64,000 nt of DNA from Salinisphaera sp002433465. GTDB taxonomy: Bacteria; Pseudomonadota; Gammaproteobacteria; Nevskiales; Salinisphaeraceae. The DNA is taken from contig NZ_APNL01000011.1 of the NCBI RefSeq assembly GCF_040361435.1, positions 62,001-126,000 of the forward strand. Direction: 5' to 3'. Shown in pieces: positions 42,534-52,438 of this stretch. The notes under the pieces were generated by a model, which did not search any database, was not told where the DNA came from, and saw only the letters and a program-made list of their open reading frames with translations. The translations under genes were made by a program, and so were the position numbers. The number at the start of each line of letters is the position of its first letter. The first letter of the stretch is position 1.

Positions 42534-43843
42534 GTACCGAACTGCTTACGTTACTTTTCTTCGGCTCGTTGTTCCTGTTCGTTTTTCTGGGGGCACCGCT
42601 TGCGTTCGTGCTGGGCGGGGTGTCGTCGGTATTTCTCTACTGCACCTGGGGTATCGACGGCTTCTTTCTGATCGGCGGCCGCGTGTGGTCGACGATGAAC
42701 AGCTTCACGCTTGTTTCTATCCCGCTTTTCATTCTGATGGCGCTTATTCTGGAGCGCACCGGCATCGCAGATGCCCTGTATCGGATGATGCATCTGTGGA
42801 TTGGCAATGTTCGCGGTGGGCTGGCGGTCGGTACCGTGGTGATCTGTACGATCTTTGCCGCCATGGTGGGCATCAGTGGAGCGGCCGTCGTGTCGATGGC
42901 AGCCGTGGCGCTACCGGCGATGCTGGATCGCGGCTACGACAAGAAACTTGCGCTGGGGTCGATCAACGCCGGGGGCGGTCTTGGCATTCTGATCCCGCCC
43001 AGCGTGGTCATGATCATCTACGCGCTGAATACCGGCACGTCGGTGGGGGCGTTGTTCGCCGCGGGCATCATGCCCGGCATTCTGCTGGCCACACTGGTGT
43101 CGCTTTATATCCTTTTGCGGTGCTGGCTGCAGCCTGAGCTGGCACCGGCGCTACCCGACCACGAGAAGGGGGACTGGAACGAAAAGTTCCGCGCTCTGCG
43201 AGCCGTGCTGTTGCCAATGGGTATCGTGATGATGGTGCTCGGTTCCATTCTGAGCGGCATCGCGACACCCACCGAAGGCGCCGCGATCGGGGTACTGGGC
43301 GCATTGATCGCGGCGCTCGTCCACGGCTCGTTTTCAATATCGATGCTGCGGCAGGCGCTGCTCAAGACGCTCGCTATATCCGGCATGATCATGTGGATCA
43401 TGATCGGCGCACAGGTGTTCAGCACCGCCTACAACGCCATGGGCGCGCAAAGCTTCATCATGGATCTTGTCGCCAATATTCCCGGTGGTGCTGTCGGCGC
43501 GCTCGTTGTCATGCTCACGATCGTTTTTCTGCTCGGGATGGTCCTCGACCCAATCGGCATCATGTTGATCACGCTGCCGGTCTTTAGCCCGATCGTCAGC
43601 CAGTACGGGTTCGACCCGGTGTGGTTCGGCATCCTGTTCGTCATCATGATGGAAGTCGGCTACATGACGCCGCCGTTCGGGTTCAATCTCTTCTACCTGA
43701 AAGGCGCTGCGCCGCCGGAGATCTCCATGGGCGATATTTACAAGTCCGTGGGCCCGTACGTCGCCGTCATCATCGCGGGTCTCGTGCTGATCGCGGTCTT
43801 TCCGCAAATTGCGCTTTGGTTGCCTGGGGTACTGCACGAGTGA
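42530..43843 (+). CDS. dctM: TRAP transporter large membrane subunit
   Basis: DctM-type carrier of 437 residues with about 12-13 helices. Family signatures are GGVSSVFLYCTWG near the start, ASINAGGGLGILIPPSVVM-like text in the form INAGGGLGILIPPSVVMIIY, the MVLDPIGIMLITLPVF region and EVGYMTPPFGFNLFYLKG near the end. It uses a sodium or proton gradient to import the DctP-bound acid. Follows dctQ with a four-base overlap; about 220 bases separate it from the regulator gene. Confidence 0.93.
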   Translation: MSTELLTLLFFGSLFLFVFLGAPLAFVLGGVSSVFLYCTWGIDGFFLIGGRVWSTMNSFTLVSIPLFILMALILERTGIADALYRMMHLWIGNVRGGLAVGTVVICTIFAAMVGISGAAVVSMAAVALPAMLDRGYDKKLALGSINAGGGLGILIPPSVVMIIYALNTGTSVGALFAAGIMPGILLATLVSLYILLRCWLQPELAPALPDHEKGDWNEKFRALRAVLLPMGIVMMVLGSILSGIATPTEGAAIGVLGALIAALVHGSFSISMLRQALLKTLAISGMIMWIMIGAQVFSTAYNAMGAQSFIMDLVANIPGGAVGALVVMLTIVFLLGMVLDPIGIMLITLPVFSPIVSQYGFDPVWFGILFVIMMEVGYMTPPFGFNLFYLKGAAPPEISMGDIYKSVGPYVAVIIAGLVLIAVFPQIALWLPGVLHE

Positions 43844-44066
43844 GCACCGAACTGATGAGCAGGTCGAGCAGGGCCTGCAAGGTTCTGCTTCGATCGTCCC
43901 GGGCGCGTCGAGAGATGCGCTCGGCCTGCGGCGGCAACGCCGCCAAGCTCATGCGGCCGCATGGGCGGCGGCGTTGCCATGGCTGCGGCTTGCCTGAGGT
44001 GCGGCCGCTCGCCTTGGCCGCCCGCGGTGCTGCCGTGTTTGTATCGGGCACCGCCTGTTAATATCC

Positions 44067-46043
44067 ATGAACGTCATAAGCAGTGAGCATTCCGTAGAAC
44101 AAACCTATCAAAGACTGTTCTCCGAGCTTGAGCAGGGCGCTGATCTGGGTACGCTCACCGCGCTGCTTTTGGAGATCGAAACGTCGCAGGTGGATGACGC
44201 GTCGAAACAGGGGCTGGTGAATGCCGCCAAGCAGGCCATTGCGCTCTGCCGCCGGCTTGCACAGTACCAGCAGCGTGACCGCGCGCTGCGCTCGGTTTTC
44301 GAAATAGCGCAGACGCTGACCGCTCTGGACTGCCTGGACGATGTCCTGTTCAACATCGTCGAGCGTAGCCGCAAGCTTCTGGGTAGCGATCTTGCATGGC
44401 TGGCCGGCGAAGAAGATGGCCAGGCCAAGGTAATCGCCATCGACGGCGCCACGACCGCTGCGATCCGCGAGATGGAATGTCCGATCGGCTACGGTATTTC
44501 CGGTTATGTTGCACGGCACCGCACGCCGTTTTCGACTCAGGATTACCTGAGCGACGATCGCATCGAACATACGGAGTTCGTCGACTACCGCATTCGCCTT
44601 GAAAAGCTGCGTTCCCTGATTGGTGTACCGATCGTCACCGATAATCGAGTCATCGGCGTGCTCATTATTGGCGATCGGAGTCATCGTATTCACCATGCTT
44701 GGGAGGTCTCGACACTGGCAACCCTGGCCGCGCATGCCGGCGTCGCTATTCAGAATGCGCGCAACAACGATCAGAAATCGGCCGCGCTGCAGTCGGAGTT
44801 ACGCGCGAATGCAGAGCTGGAATATCGCATTCGGGCGCTGGAGCAGACCAACGCGGCGCACGAATTGCTATCCAGGCAGCTTGCGGACGGTGTCGATCTT
44901 CAGCAGTTGCTTGAGCATATGGCACAGATACTCTCCGGTGCCGTGACGTTTTTCGACCCGGCGGGGAAGATCGTGGCCAGCGCGCTGCAGCCGCCAGACG
45001 GTGATGTCCTCGCTGAGCCTGATGGCCGCGATGCCGCACGTCCACGTGAGGTCGGCGGGCTGTACGCGGAGTCGGAAGAGAGTCGCTCCACGGGTCGATC
45101 GCTCGTGGTTCACGCGAATCCGAACGAGCGCCTCATGGCCGTATCGAGCGGCGACGATTATCTGGGCCACCTCGTTATACGCACGTCGACGCCTTTGGCG
45201 GATCATCAAGTTCGAATCTTCGAACGATGTGCAAACGTCGTCGCCGTACTCAAACTGCTGGAAGAGCGCCGGTTCGCAACGAATCGCGACGACATCAACC
45301 TGACCGTAAGAGCGCTGGTCGATTTCGAACAGAACAGCCGAAAAGACCTGTTGCAGCGCGCCAGACAGCACGGCTTCAACCCGGACGAGCCCATGATGCT
45401 GGCGGTCGCTGCGCTGGAGCGATCGAAGATCGCGCATGCGCTCAAGGGGCTTCAGGACCGCTTGCGCTGGAAAGCGCTGCTCGTGACGGAAATCGATGAC
45501 CAAATCGTCATTCTTGTGAATGCAACCGATGCCGAAGCGGTTCGCCTGGAGATCGAAAAAGTTATCTTCCAGACCTGCAAGGCCGCTGGCACGGCATGCT
45601 TATCGTTTGTGATGCACGACCCGTCCATGCTCCCGACCCAGTTCAGCCGCGCGAGGCGCGCGAACTCATTGCTGAGGAAACTGCAGCGTGAAAACCGGGT
45701 TTTCTACGAGTCGGAGTTGACGGTCTACTCGACTTTATTCGAGCAGACGAGTCCCCAGCGTATCGAGCAAATGATCGAATCGACAATCGGTCCGCTTCTC
45801 GCTCACGATCGCGCCAAAAAAGCCAGGCTCGCGAGCACGCTACTCACGTTCCTCGAGAATCGGCAGAACGCGAAAGCGACCGCTCAACGCCTTGATCTGC
45901 ACGTCAACACGATACATAACCGCCTGGAAAACATTACGAATCTTCTCGGAGCCTGGGATACCGACGGACGCGTAATGGAAATACACATGGCGCTAAAGCT
46001 CGAAGCTTTGCGTTCGTCGGACGGTACGATCGGCCTCAATTGA
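44067..46043 (+). CDS. GAF-domain PucR/CdaR-type transcriptional activator
   Basis: Regulator of 658 residues. A helical N-terminus precedes a GAF domain (about 80-235, with ISGYVARHRTPFSTQDY and SLIGVPIVTDNRVIGVLIIG), a second ligand-binding-like region (about 265-395), and a C-terminal PucR-type helix-turn-helix (about 595-645, NAKATAQRLDLHVNTIHNRL). Such proteins activate catabolic operons on sensing a substrate. It lies just downstream of the synthetase and TRAP genes and probably controls them. The ATG at 44067 follows a short AT-rich stretch; no strong ribosome site is visible. Confidence 0.85.
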   Translation: MNVISSEHSVEQTYQRLFSELEQGADLGTLTALLLEIETSQVDDASKQGLVNAAKQAIALCRRLAQYQQRDRALRSVFEIAQTLTALDCLDDVLFNIVERSRKLLGSDLAWLAGEEDGQAKVIAIDGATTAAIREMECPIGYGISGYVARHRTPFSTQDYLSDDRIEHTEFVDYRIRLEKLRSLIGVPIVTDNRVIGVLIIGDRSHRIHHAWEVSTLATLAAHAGVAIQNARNNDQKSAALQSELRANAELEYRIRALEQTNAAHELLSRQLADGVDLQQLLEHMAQILSGAVTFFDPAGKIVASALQPPDGDVLAEPDGRDAARPREVGGLYAESEESRSTGRSLVVHANPNERLMAVSSGDDYLGHLVIRTSTPLADHQVRIFERCANVVAVLKLLEERRFATNRDDINLTVRALVDFEQNSRKDLLQRARQHGFNPDEPMMLAVAALERSKIAHALKGLQDRLRWKALLVTEIDDQIVILVNATDAEAVRLEIEKVIFQTCKAAGTACLSFVMHDPSMLPTQFSRARRANSLLRKLQRENRVFYESELTVYSTLFEQTSPQRIEQMIESTIGPLLAHDRAKKARLASTLLTFLENRQNAKATAQRLDLHVNTIHNRLENITNLLGAWDTDGRVMEIHMALKLEALRSSDGTIGLN

Positions 46044-46388
46044 AAGATCGGGTTCGCTAGTCAAAGCCAGGGCGTTGATCGCAGCCGTGGTCTGTGCCCG
46101 TTTGCCTGCCCACGCGCTATCGTTGATCAGCTTTCAAGAGCACCGGCCTTCTCCATAGCCTGAACGGGCGAAGGGGCGGGGTAGACACCGGGTCTGCGCC
46201 GGTTATCTCCTCTAATAAATGCGTTTGCGCTGCCGATAACTTGATTGCGGTTGCGACTTCGGCGGCGTGCGTTTACAAGCCCGGCCCGTCGGATATGGCG
46301 CGTATCGAGGCGCCGCTACGATACACGGGCGGCGCTTATCGCCCGCTAACAACTCGCGCTGCAACGGGAAACAAGACAAAGGACAGGT
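46044..46388. other. Gap without a recognisable gene
   Basis: 345 bases between the activator and the diguanylate cyclase. A short hairpin GGGCGGCGCTTATCGCCC lies at about 46328-46345. No coding frame is convincing. Confidence 0.45.
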
Positions 46389-47615
46389 ATGGCGCGTCAT
46401 CAGGAGTGGCCCTGGCGTATTCTCGATCGGCACGGGTTAACGCTGACCAACCCGATGGACTGGCGTGCGATCGATCGGCACATACTGCTGGCGGTGCTCG
46501 TGATGCTCGCCCCGCTGTGCTTGGGGGGCTATCTGCTGGGGACCCTGGTGATAGCGCCGGAATTCCTGCACGTCGACGTGGCGATCGCGCTCCTGGCTTT
46601 CTATGCTCTGTTCAGCGTGGTGTTTGGCAGCCTTATCACCAGCGCGTTCTTTCTGCGCCGCCAAGTCGACGAATGGCACAGCTTTGAATACGTCGTCATC
46701 TACGGCTTTATCGTGGTCGTGCTGCTGACCGGTTATCTAACCGGAACCTATCTATCGCACGCATTGCTGCTGCTTTTTCTCGGGGTCAATATCACCAGCG
46801 CGCTTTCCGATGTCGACAAAATCCGCGTTGCGTACTGGCAAGTCGGCGCTGTGTTGATTGTCATGACCGGTGTGAACCTGCTGGGCTGGACGACCTATGC
46901 CCCGCTGTTCAGCCAGTCCGTACACACTCCGGCGGGCGCGCCGTTCATGGGCTGGTTCTTCGCCGAAATTTTTCTGGCCGGCGTGCTCTTTGCGCTGGTC
47001 TATCTGGTCACGTCGGCGATCAAGCGTTGGGTGATCCGTGAGGAATTATTCAAGAACATGTCCAAGACGGATGGGCTGACCCAGTTAACCAACCGCAGCA
47101 CGTTCATCGACCAGGCCAGCAAAGAAATCGCCCGCGGCAAGCGTTTTATAGATGAATCCCGTCCGTGGATAAGCTGTGTGATGATCGACCTGGACTATTT
47201 CAAACAGATCAACGACACCCTCGGTCATGCGGCCGGCGATGCCACGCTCGTCGACGTATCGCGGATCCTGAAGAACAACGTTCGTGAATACGACGAAGTA
47301 GGCCGCTACGGGGGTGAGGAGTTTTCGGTAATGCTACCGGCGACCGGCCCGGAAACGGCGCGAGCCATCGCCGAGCGATTGCGGCATGCGATCGAAGCCT
47401 CGGAGGTTCATTACGGCGACCGACCCATTCGCTATACCGCAAGCTTCGGTGTCGCCTCCCAACGGTATGCCCAACTCGAAGAACTTAACGACCTGCTCAA
47501 GGAGGCCGACGCCGCACTCTACGACGCCAAGAGATCCGGTCGAAACCGCGTCGTTTTCTACAATTCCGATGTCGGCGCGGGGCGAAGTGGGAAGCAGGTC
47601 AAGGCGCTCGGCTGA
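46389..47615 (+). CDS. Membrane diguanylate cyclase
   Basis: Makes the second messenger c-di-GMP from two GTP. The protein has 408 residues: a membrane part of about six helices (about 33-215) and a GGDEF domain (about 225-395). The active-site loop is GGEEF (308-312), an accepted active variant, and the I-site R299-E-Y-D302 five residues upstream predicts product inhibition. AAGGACAGG precedes the ATG. A GTG gene follows after 24 bases. Signal sensed by the membrane part unknown. Confidence 0.9.
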   Translation: MARHQEWPWRILDRHGLTLTNPMDWRAIDRHILLAVLVMLAPLCLGGYLLGTLVIAPEFLHVDVAIALLAFYALFSVVFGSLITSAFFLRRQVDEWHSFEYVVIYGFIVVVLLTGYLTGTYLSHALLLLFLGVNITSALSDVDKIRVAYWQVGAVLIVMTGVNLLGWTTYAPLFSQSVHTPAGAPFMGWFFAEIFLAGVLFALVYLVTSAIKRWVIREELFKNMSKTDGLTQLTNRSTFIDQASKEIARGKRFIDESRPWISCVMIDLDYFKQINDTLGHAAGDATLVDVSRILKNNVREYDEVGRYGGEEFSVMLPATGPETARAIAERLRHAIEASEVHYGDRPIRYTASFGVASQRYAQLEELNDLLKEADAALYDAKRSGRNRVVFYNSDVGAGRSGKQVKALG

Positions 47616-47639
47616 CAAAGGACGGGAGCCGGGGAGGTT

Positions 47640-48083
47640 GTGCGTTTTTTGACCGGCGAGGGTAAGAGTCGCCTCAAACGCTTCCTAACGCCTCGGACTG
47701 CCAGAATGGGTTGGCTGGTGCTCACGGGTATCGCGTCCTTTGTCGCTATGAAAGTGGCCGATTACAAGGAATATCAGTTCGGTGAGGTGTTCTGTTCGAG
47801 CCTGCTTTCGCAACGGGACGAGATCGAGTTCGAGTCCCAAGACTTTGAGAATGAAAAATCCTACGCGAGCTTTCGGTCAACGGAACCGCTTGATTCCGTC
47901 GAGCAAGCGCGCGCTTATAGTGCGGAGCTGGATGGCGTTTTGACGGCTACGTTTTGCGAGGCCCGGGCGATAGCGGAACTCGAAGACGAACAGGACCATT
48001 TCATGGTTGTTATTAGAGGGTCCTTAGACGGCTCTAATAGGATTATCGTCAGCAAGATTATGTCCGGCGATAGCTGCCAGTAA
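47640..48083 (+). CDS. Small membrane-anchored protein of unknown function
   Basis: Protein of 147 residues with a basic N-terminus, one hydrophobic helix (about 22-38, MGWLVLTGIASFVAMKV) and an acidic soluble part with two cysteines in the middle and one at the end. GTG start with GGGGAGG upstream. It may be co-transcribed with the diguanylate cyclase 24 bases upstream. Function unknown; no family recognised. Confidence 0.6.
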   Translation: MRFLTGEGKSRLKRFLTPRTARMGWLVLTGIASFVAMKVADYKEYQFGEVFCSSLLSQRDEIEFESQDFENEKSYASFRSTEPLDSVEQARAYSAELDGVLTATFCEARAIAELEDEQDHFMVVIRGSLDGSNRIIVSKIMSGDSCQ

Positions 48084-48305
48084 GCGGGTCGCTTCAGGTT
48101 CCAATCGCGATAAGGCCGTTCTGGGCGGGGCTTCGTTAGGCGTTTCGGGGATCGAGGACACTACAAACATCGTGGCGCTCCTTGCTGTCATGACGACCCT
48201 TGAGAGCCAATTTCCCGCACCGCTGCAGTAGACTGACCGAAGGATGTCCGTAGCGCGACCACCAATCGCGGTTTGGACGTTGGTCATCACCCAGGGGGCG
48301 TCATC

Positions 48306-48845
48306 GTGGAAGTACAGGCCGATACGCAGCACATAGACGGCATTCTCGAACCCTGGCAGGCGACTATCGGTCGAGATTACGAGGGCTATCGGAATCATGT
48401 GGTTCGGATGGCCACGTTCTGCCTCATGCTCAAGCCTTGCAGCCCGCAGGCGCAACGCCGGATCGAGATCGCGGCTTGCTTTCACGATATCGGCATTTGG
48501 ACCGCCGATACGCTCGACTACCTGGAGCCGTCCGTACCGCCGGCGCTCAGCTACCTCGATGCGCACGGTCTATCTGATTGGGGGCCGGAAATCACCGAAA
48601 TGATTCTCGAGCACCATCGCGTTCGCGAGATCACGCACGGGCTAACGCCGCTGGTCGAACTGTTCAGGAAAGGCGATCTGGTGGATTTCTCGAAGGGAAT
48701 CGTTCGGTTTGGCCTGCCTAGACGGGTGGTCCGCGACGTCATGCAGACCTACCCGAACGCAGGATTCCACCGGATGCTCGTCAAGGCTGCCGGGAAATGG
48801 TTTGTCAGGCATCCCCTGAATCCAATGCCGATGATGAAATGGTGA
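48306..48845 (+). CDS. HD-domain protein
   Basis: Protein of 179 residues with a metal-dependent phosphohydrolase HD domain. The ligands are a first histidine in YRNHVVRM (H31), the HD pair in CFHDIGIW (H60, D61), EHHRVRE and a distal aspartate in DLVDFSKG. GTG at 48306 with AGGGGG upstream is preferred over a TTG at 48273. It may be a nucleotidase or phosphodiesterase; no GYP motif is present, so a c-di-GMP phosphodiesterase of the HD-GYP type is unlikely. Confidence 0.78.
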   Translation: MEVQADTQHIDGILEPWQATIGRDYEGYRNHVVRMATFCLMLKPCSPQAQRRIEIAACFHDIGIWTADTLDYLEPSVPPALSYLDAHGLSDWGPEITEMILEHHRVREITHGLTPLVELFRKGDLVDFSKGIVRFGLPRRVVRDVMQTYPNAGFHRMLVKAAGKWFVRHPLNPMPMMKW

Positions 48846-48981
48846 TTGGCTAGCGCGAGCGCGTCTTGGCGGCGATCGAGCGTCGCGGTACCCGTCGTAT
48901 TGGAAGTTTCGTTCGTGATACTGGCGCTGACATGGGCACCGACTCGTGGGCCGCGTGAATGACCTTCGCCGCGGACTGCGC

Positions 48982-49902
48982 TTACGGTGAGCCTGGTTCG
49001 CTGTTGCCTGATGCGACAACACCAAACATCGGTCCGTAGCCCCCGTGCCAGGAGGCGTCATATCGGTTGAGGGCGGGGCTGTATATGCCGGCGCCGCGTC
49101 CGCCGTCGAGGAACAGGGCATTGGGGCAGTCGAGCCGATCCCGGAACAGCCGGGCGAATTCGTGGAAGTTCACGCTGCTTTCACTGATGGCGAACCGCAC
49201 AGCGCCGTTTTTGCACACGCCCACGCCGCTGCGGCGTGTGACCGAGGTGGAACCTTCGATCAGTGCGGGGTGCAGCACGTTATCGATGACGAGCATGGGC
49301 CCGGACTGGGTGGCGAAGCGAGGCGACAGGTCGGCGTCTGCATAGGCCGAGGTGGGGAGAATGCCCGCGCGGCCGTTCGCAAGATAGAACACGCCGTTGG
49401 GTTGCTTGTAGAAGTTGGGCACCCGGGCGGGCATCGCATCGATGCTGCGGGTGTTCAACGGGCGCAGGGTTTCCCCGTTCTCGATATACAGCCCTACGGG
49501 CACGAAGTCGGTGGTGTACATGCCGGCATTCAGGGCGAATTGCAGCGTATCGCCTCGGGCCTGTATTTCGTCGGCGAGGCGGTCGAATTGGCGATACGGT
49601 TCGCCGTGCGCGTCGTGCCAGAACAGGCGTAGATCGCTAGACGCCGGATCGAAGGTGCAGACGACATAAGCGCTGTGCGCGAATGATTCGCGCTGGCAGC
49701 CGTCTCTCTCGGCCGCCTCGGCGCTGAAGATGAGGCCGACGGATAATAGACAGAGCATAAGGAACGGACATATCACCGTCCCGACGAGCTTGCCGGCCAG
49801 CGGTCTGGCCCGACGGTAGTTCGACCCATACACCGGCCCGCACTCACGGTCAGAACGCCTGGTCCGGGAACCGGTAGAGCGAAGTGCGACAAGGTATTGC
49901 AT
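48982..49902 (-). CDS. Phosphodiester glycosidase family protein (NAGPA/DUF2233)
   Basis: Exported protein of 306 residues, possibly from an internal start near 49758. A hydrophobic signal segment (LMLCLLSVGLIFSAEAAE) is followed by the NAGPA-like domain with LQFALNAGMYTTDFVPVGLY, FYKQPNGVFYLA, TQSGPMLVID and the catalytic-region NALFLDGGRGAGIYSP. The family cleaves phosphodiester-linked sugars; the bacterial substrate is unknown. The N-terminal 40 residues before the signal segment are basic and may not be translated. Confidence 0.75.
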   Translation of the reverse strand: MQYLVALRSTGSRTRRSDRECGPVYGSNYRRARPLAGKLVGTVICPFLMLCLLSVGLIFSAEAAERDGCQRESFAHSAYVVCTFDPASSDLRLFWHDAHGEPYRQFDRLADEIQARGDTLQFALNAGMYTTDFVPVGLYIENGETLRPLNTRSIDAMPARVPNFYKQPNGVFYLANGRAGILPTSAYADADLSPRFATQSGPMLVIDNVLHPALIEGSTSVTRRSGVGVCKNGAVRFAISESSVNFHEFARLFRDRLDCPNALFLDGGRGAGIYSPALNRYDASWHGGYGPMFGVVASGNSEPGSP

Positions 49903-50167
49903 GGGGCGATCGTATCGCGGACCACGGTATGTTCGTTACCAGGTCCTGGCCAAGACACCCGACGATACGGATAGTGCTTTGCCTGTTGATTGGCTGCGTA
50001 TGCCGGGGCCGTTGTGGAGTTGGGCAGGTGTTTGTGGCGGTGATTGTTTTCACGTCTGACGGGGTGGTCCATGCCCGCGCCATGATCTATCGCAACCGAT
50101 GAGCGGCGGCGAGATATAGCATGGCGCCCGAATTCGTCATCGCCATTCTGAATAAAGGGTATGGATT

Positions 50168-50524
50168 ATGGATAAAGACCAAGCGCTGGCGTTCGCGCAT
50201 GAGTGGGTGGCGGCATGGAATGCCCATGACCTGGGCGGGATTCTGGCCCATTACGAAGAGGATTTCGAAATGACGTCGCCTGCGATCAGTCGCTTGACCG
50301 GCGAGGCGTCGGGCAGGCTCAAGGGCAAGGCGGCGGTTGGGGAATACTGGGCGGGCGCGCTGGAAAAGTTTCCCGGTCTTCGGTTCGAGCTGTTGCATGT
50401 GCTCCGGGGCGCGGACAGCGTGACGCTGGTCTATCAGGGCGTGCTTGGGTTGTCTGCCGAAGTGTTTCATTTTTCGCCGTCGGGGAAGGTCGCGAGGGCT
50501 TTCGCGCATTACGATCTACCATGA
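50168..50524 (+). CDS. SnoaL-like (NTF2 fold) protein
   Basis: Soluble protein of 118 residues with the cone-shaped NTF2/SnoaL fold signature: ALAFAHEWVAAWNAHDLGGI at the start, HYEEDFEMTSP, LKGKAAVGEYWAGAL, and a beta-sheet end with EVFHFSPSGKVARAFAHYD. Such proteins bind small hydrophobic ligands or catalyse isomerisations; no specific role can be given. AAAGGGTATGG precedes the ATG. It stands alone. Confidence 0.8.
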   Translation: MDKDQALAFAHEWVAAWNAHDLGGILAHYEEDFEMTSPAISRLTGEASGRLKGKAAVGEYWAGALEKFPGLRFELLHVLRGADSVTLVYQGVLGLSAEVFHFSPSGKVARAFAHYDLP

Positions 50525-50707
50525 TCGAATGCGGGTGCGGTCGATGCGAACGGGGTCGAACGCTGCGGCCACGCCTGACGTAACTTTGCACCTGTAATGG
50601 CTTTCCAGGTTTCGGCCGGGTTGCCCTTATTCGACGTTGGGCAGGGCACATGGGCGCTTCGAGTTGAGGCTCCGCCTACATTTTTACGTCGAATGAGCCG
50701 GCCGCCG

Positions 50708-52438
50708 TCAGGTTTTCCAGAGCCAGGGCACGTTGTTCAATACCCGGAAAGTCGCCAGCTCGCGCACGCCCGGGTCGGGGGCGGCGATGGTATCGACAGC
50801 CATATAGCGGCAGGTCAGGGCGGCTTCGCTCATCTCGAGCACGGCATAGCCATGGGCGGCCGAGTTCCAGTAGCGGATATGGGGGTTGGCCAGGCGCACC
50901 GCGGGTTCGAGTTTGTTGGCACGCAGGCCAAGCCGGTCGGCCGGCATGGGCGCGCTCGGCAGGTTCAGCCCGGCGCGAATCTGGTCGTCGAGGTTGGCGG
51001 AGGTCACCGAGCCCACCATCAGCTCGACGCCCACCGGGTATTCGAAGAAGTCGTCGAAATCGGTCTTGAGATAGCCGGCTGTGAATGTGTGCAGATCGCC
51101 GGTCAGGGCAACCAGGTTGGTGGTGCCGGCGTCGCGCAGGGTCGACAGGATATGCCGGCGCTCGGCGGGGTAGCCGTCCCACTGGTCGAGGTTGACGAAT
51201 AGCTCGCCTACCTTGAGCTGCATGAGCATCACTTCGTTGGCCCAGAGTTTCCAGCGGGCGGGGGAGCGGGTCACCGCGTCGATAAACCAATCGCGCTGCC
51301 TGTGGCCGAGCATGGTGCGGTCAGCGTCTTCGCGGGCACGGCAGCCGAGCGTGGCGTAGCGCTCGCCGACGGTGTCGGTGCCACAGGGCGGGCCGTCGCG
51401 ATACAGGCGTTCGTCGGTGGCGATCAGCTCGGCGAGTTGGCCGAAGCGAAAGCTGCGATAGATCTGGATCGATTCGTTCCAAGGCCGGTCGGCGTCGAAG
51501 GCGGTATTCGCCGGAATGTACTCGCTCCAGGCACGATTGGCGGCCTGGCGCAGGGCCGGTCGCGGCGTGGTCGCACCGGTGTCGGTATCCGGGGGCACGT
51601 TGCCGTGACAATCGTTACCGAATTCGTGATCGTCCCAGATGGCGATCATGGCAAAGCGCTCGTGCAGACGCTGCAGCTCGGCATCGCTGCGATAACTGCG
51701 ATACAGGTAACGATAGTCATCGATGTCGGCCGGCGTGGGGTTGCCGGAAGGCAGCGGGCCAATCGGGCGCGCGCCGCCCTGCTGAAAACCGGCTTCGACG
51801 GTTTCGTAGATGTAGTCGCCCAGGTGGATGACGTAGTCCACGTCTTCCTCGGCGAGGCGGGCAAGGGCGTTGTAGAAACCGAAGCCGTAGTCCTGACAGG
51901 TGATATAGCCCAGTCGCAGCCGTTCGAGGTTGGCGTTCGCGGACGGCAGCGTCTTGAAGCGCCCGGTGCGGCTGGCCACACCCTGGACGATGAAACGGTA
52001 GTAATACGTTTTGAAACCGCTCAGCGCCGAATGGGCGATGGCGAGCTTGACGGTGAAGTCGTCCGCCGGGTTCGCGCCTGCGGCGCCGGCGAGTACGACA
52101 TCGCCAAACCCCTCGTCCCTGGCGATCTGCCAGGCCACGATCGCGTCCCCGGCTGCGGCATCGCTTTCGGGCGCGAGGCGGGTCCAAAGCACGATGCCTT
52201 GTTCCTTCGGGTCGCCCGAGGCGACGCTCTGCGGATACCACATGGTCTGATGCCGTGCCGTGGCGGCGTCATCGACAACGAAGGCCTGGCCCTGCGGGCC
52301 GACGTCCGCAGAATCGATGAACGGCACAGGGCTTTCGAATACGCCGCCCAGCGCCCGCGCCCAGCCCTGGGTGGCGGTCAGGCTCCAGCCAACCGCGCCC
52401 GCGGCCGATAGAGTCGAAAGAAAACGACGACGATCCAT
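50708..52438 (-). CDS. phoD: Tat-exported alkaline phosphatase D
   Basis: PhoD-family phosphatase/phosphodiesterase of 576 residues. A twin-arginine signal opens MDRRRFLSTLSAAGAVGWSL. The mature protein has an N-terminal Ig-like domain and the metallophosphatase domain with LGYITCQDYGFGFYNAL, HLGDYIYETVE, IWDDHEFGND and LVALTGDLHTF, which carry the metal ligands. It cleaves phosphomonoesters or diesters at the cell surface. The ATG at 52438 fits the Tat motif; the frame continues upstream to 52624 but without similarity. Confidence 0.92.
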   Translation of the reverse strand: MDRRRFLSTLSAAGAVGWSLTATQGWARALGGVFESPVPFIDSADVGPQGQAFVVDDAATARHQTMWYPQSVASGDPKEQGIVLWTRLAPESDAAAGDAIVAWQIARDEGFGDVVLAGAAGANPADDFTVKLAIAHSALSGFKTYYYRFIVQGVASRTGRFKTLPSANANLERLRLGYITCQDYGFGFYNALARLAEEDVDYVIHLGDYIYETVEAGFQQGGARPIGPLPSGNPTPADIDDYRYLYRSYRSDAELQRLHERFAMIAIWDDHEFGNDCHGNVPPDTDTGATTPRPALRQAANRAWSEYIPANTAFDADRPWNESIQIYRSFRFGQLAELIATDERLYRDGPPCGTDTVGERYATLGCRAREDADRTMLGHRQRDWFIDAVTRSPARWKLWANEVMLMQLKVGELFVNLDQWDGYPAERRHILSTLRDAGTTNLVALTGDLHTFTAGYLKTDFDDFFEYPVGVELMVGSVTSANLDDQIRAGLNLPSAPMPADRLGLRANKLEPAVRLANPHIRYWNSAAHGYAVLEMSEAALTCRYMAVDTIAAPDPGVRELATFRVLNNVPWLWKT

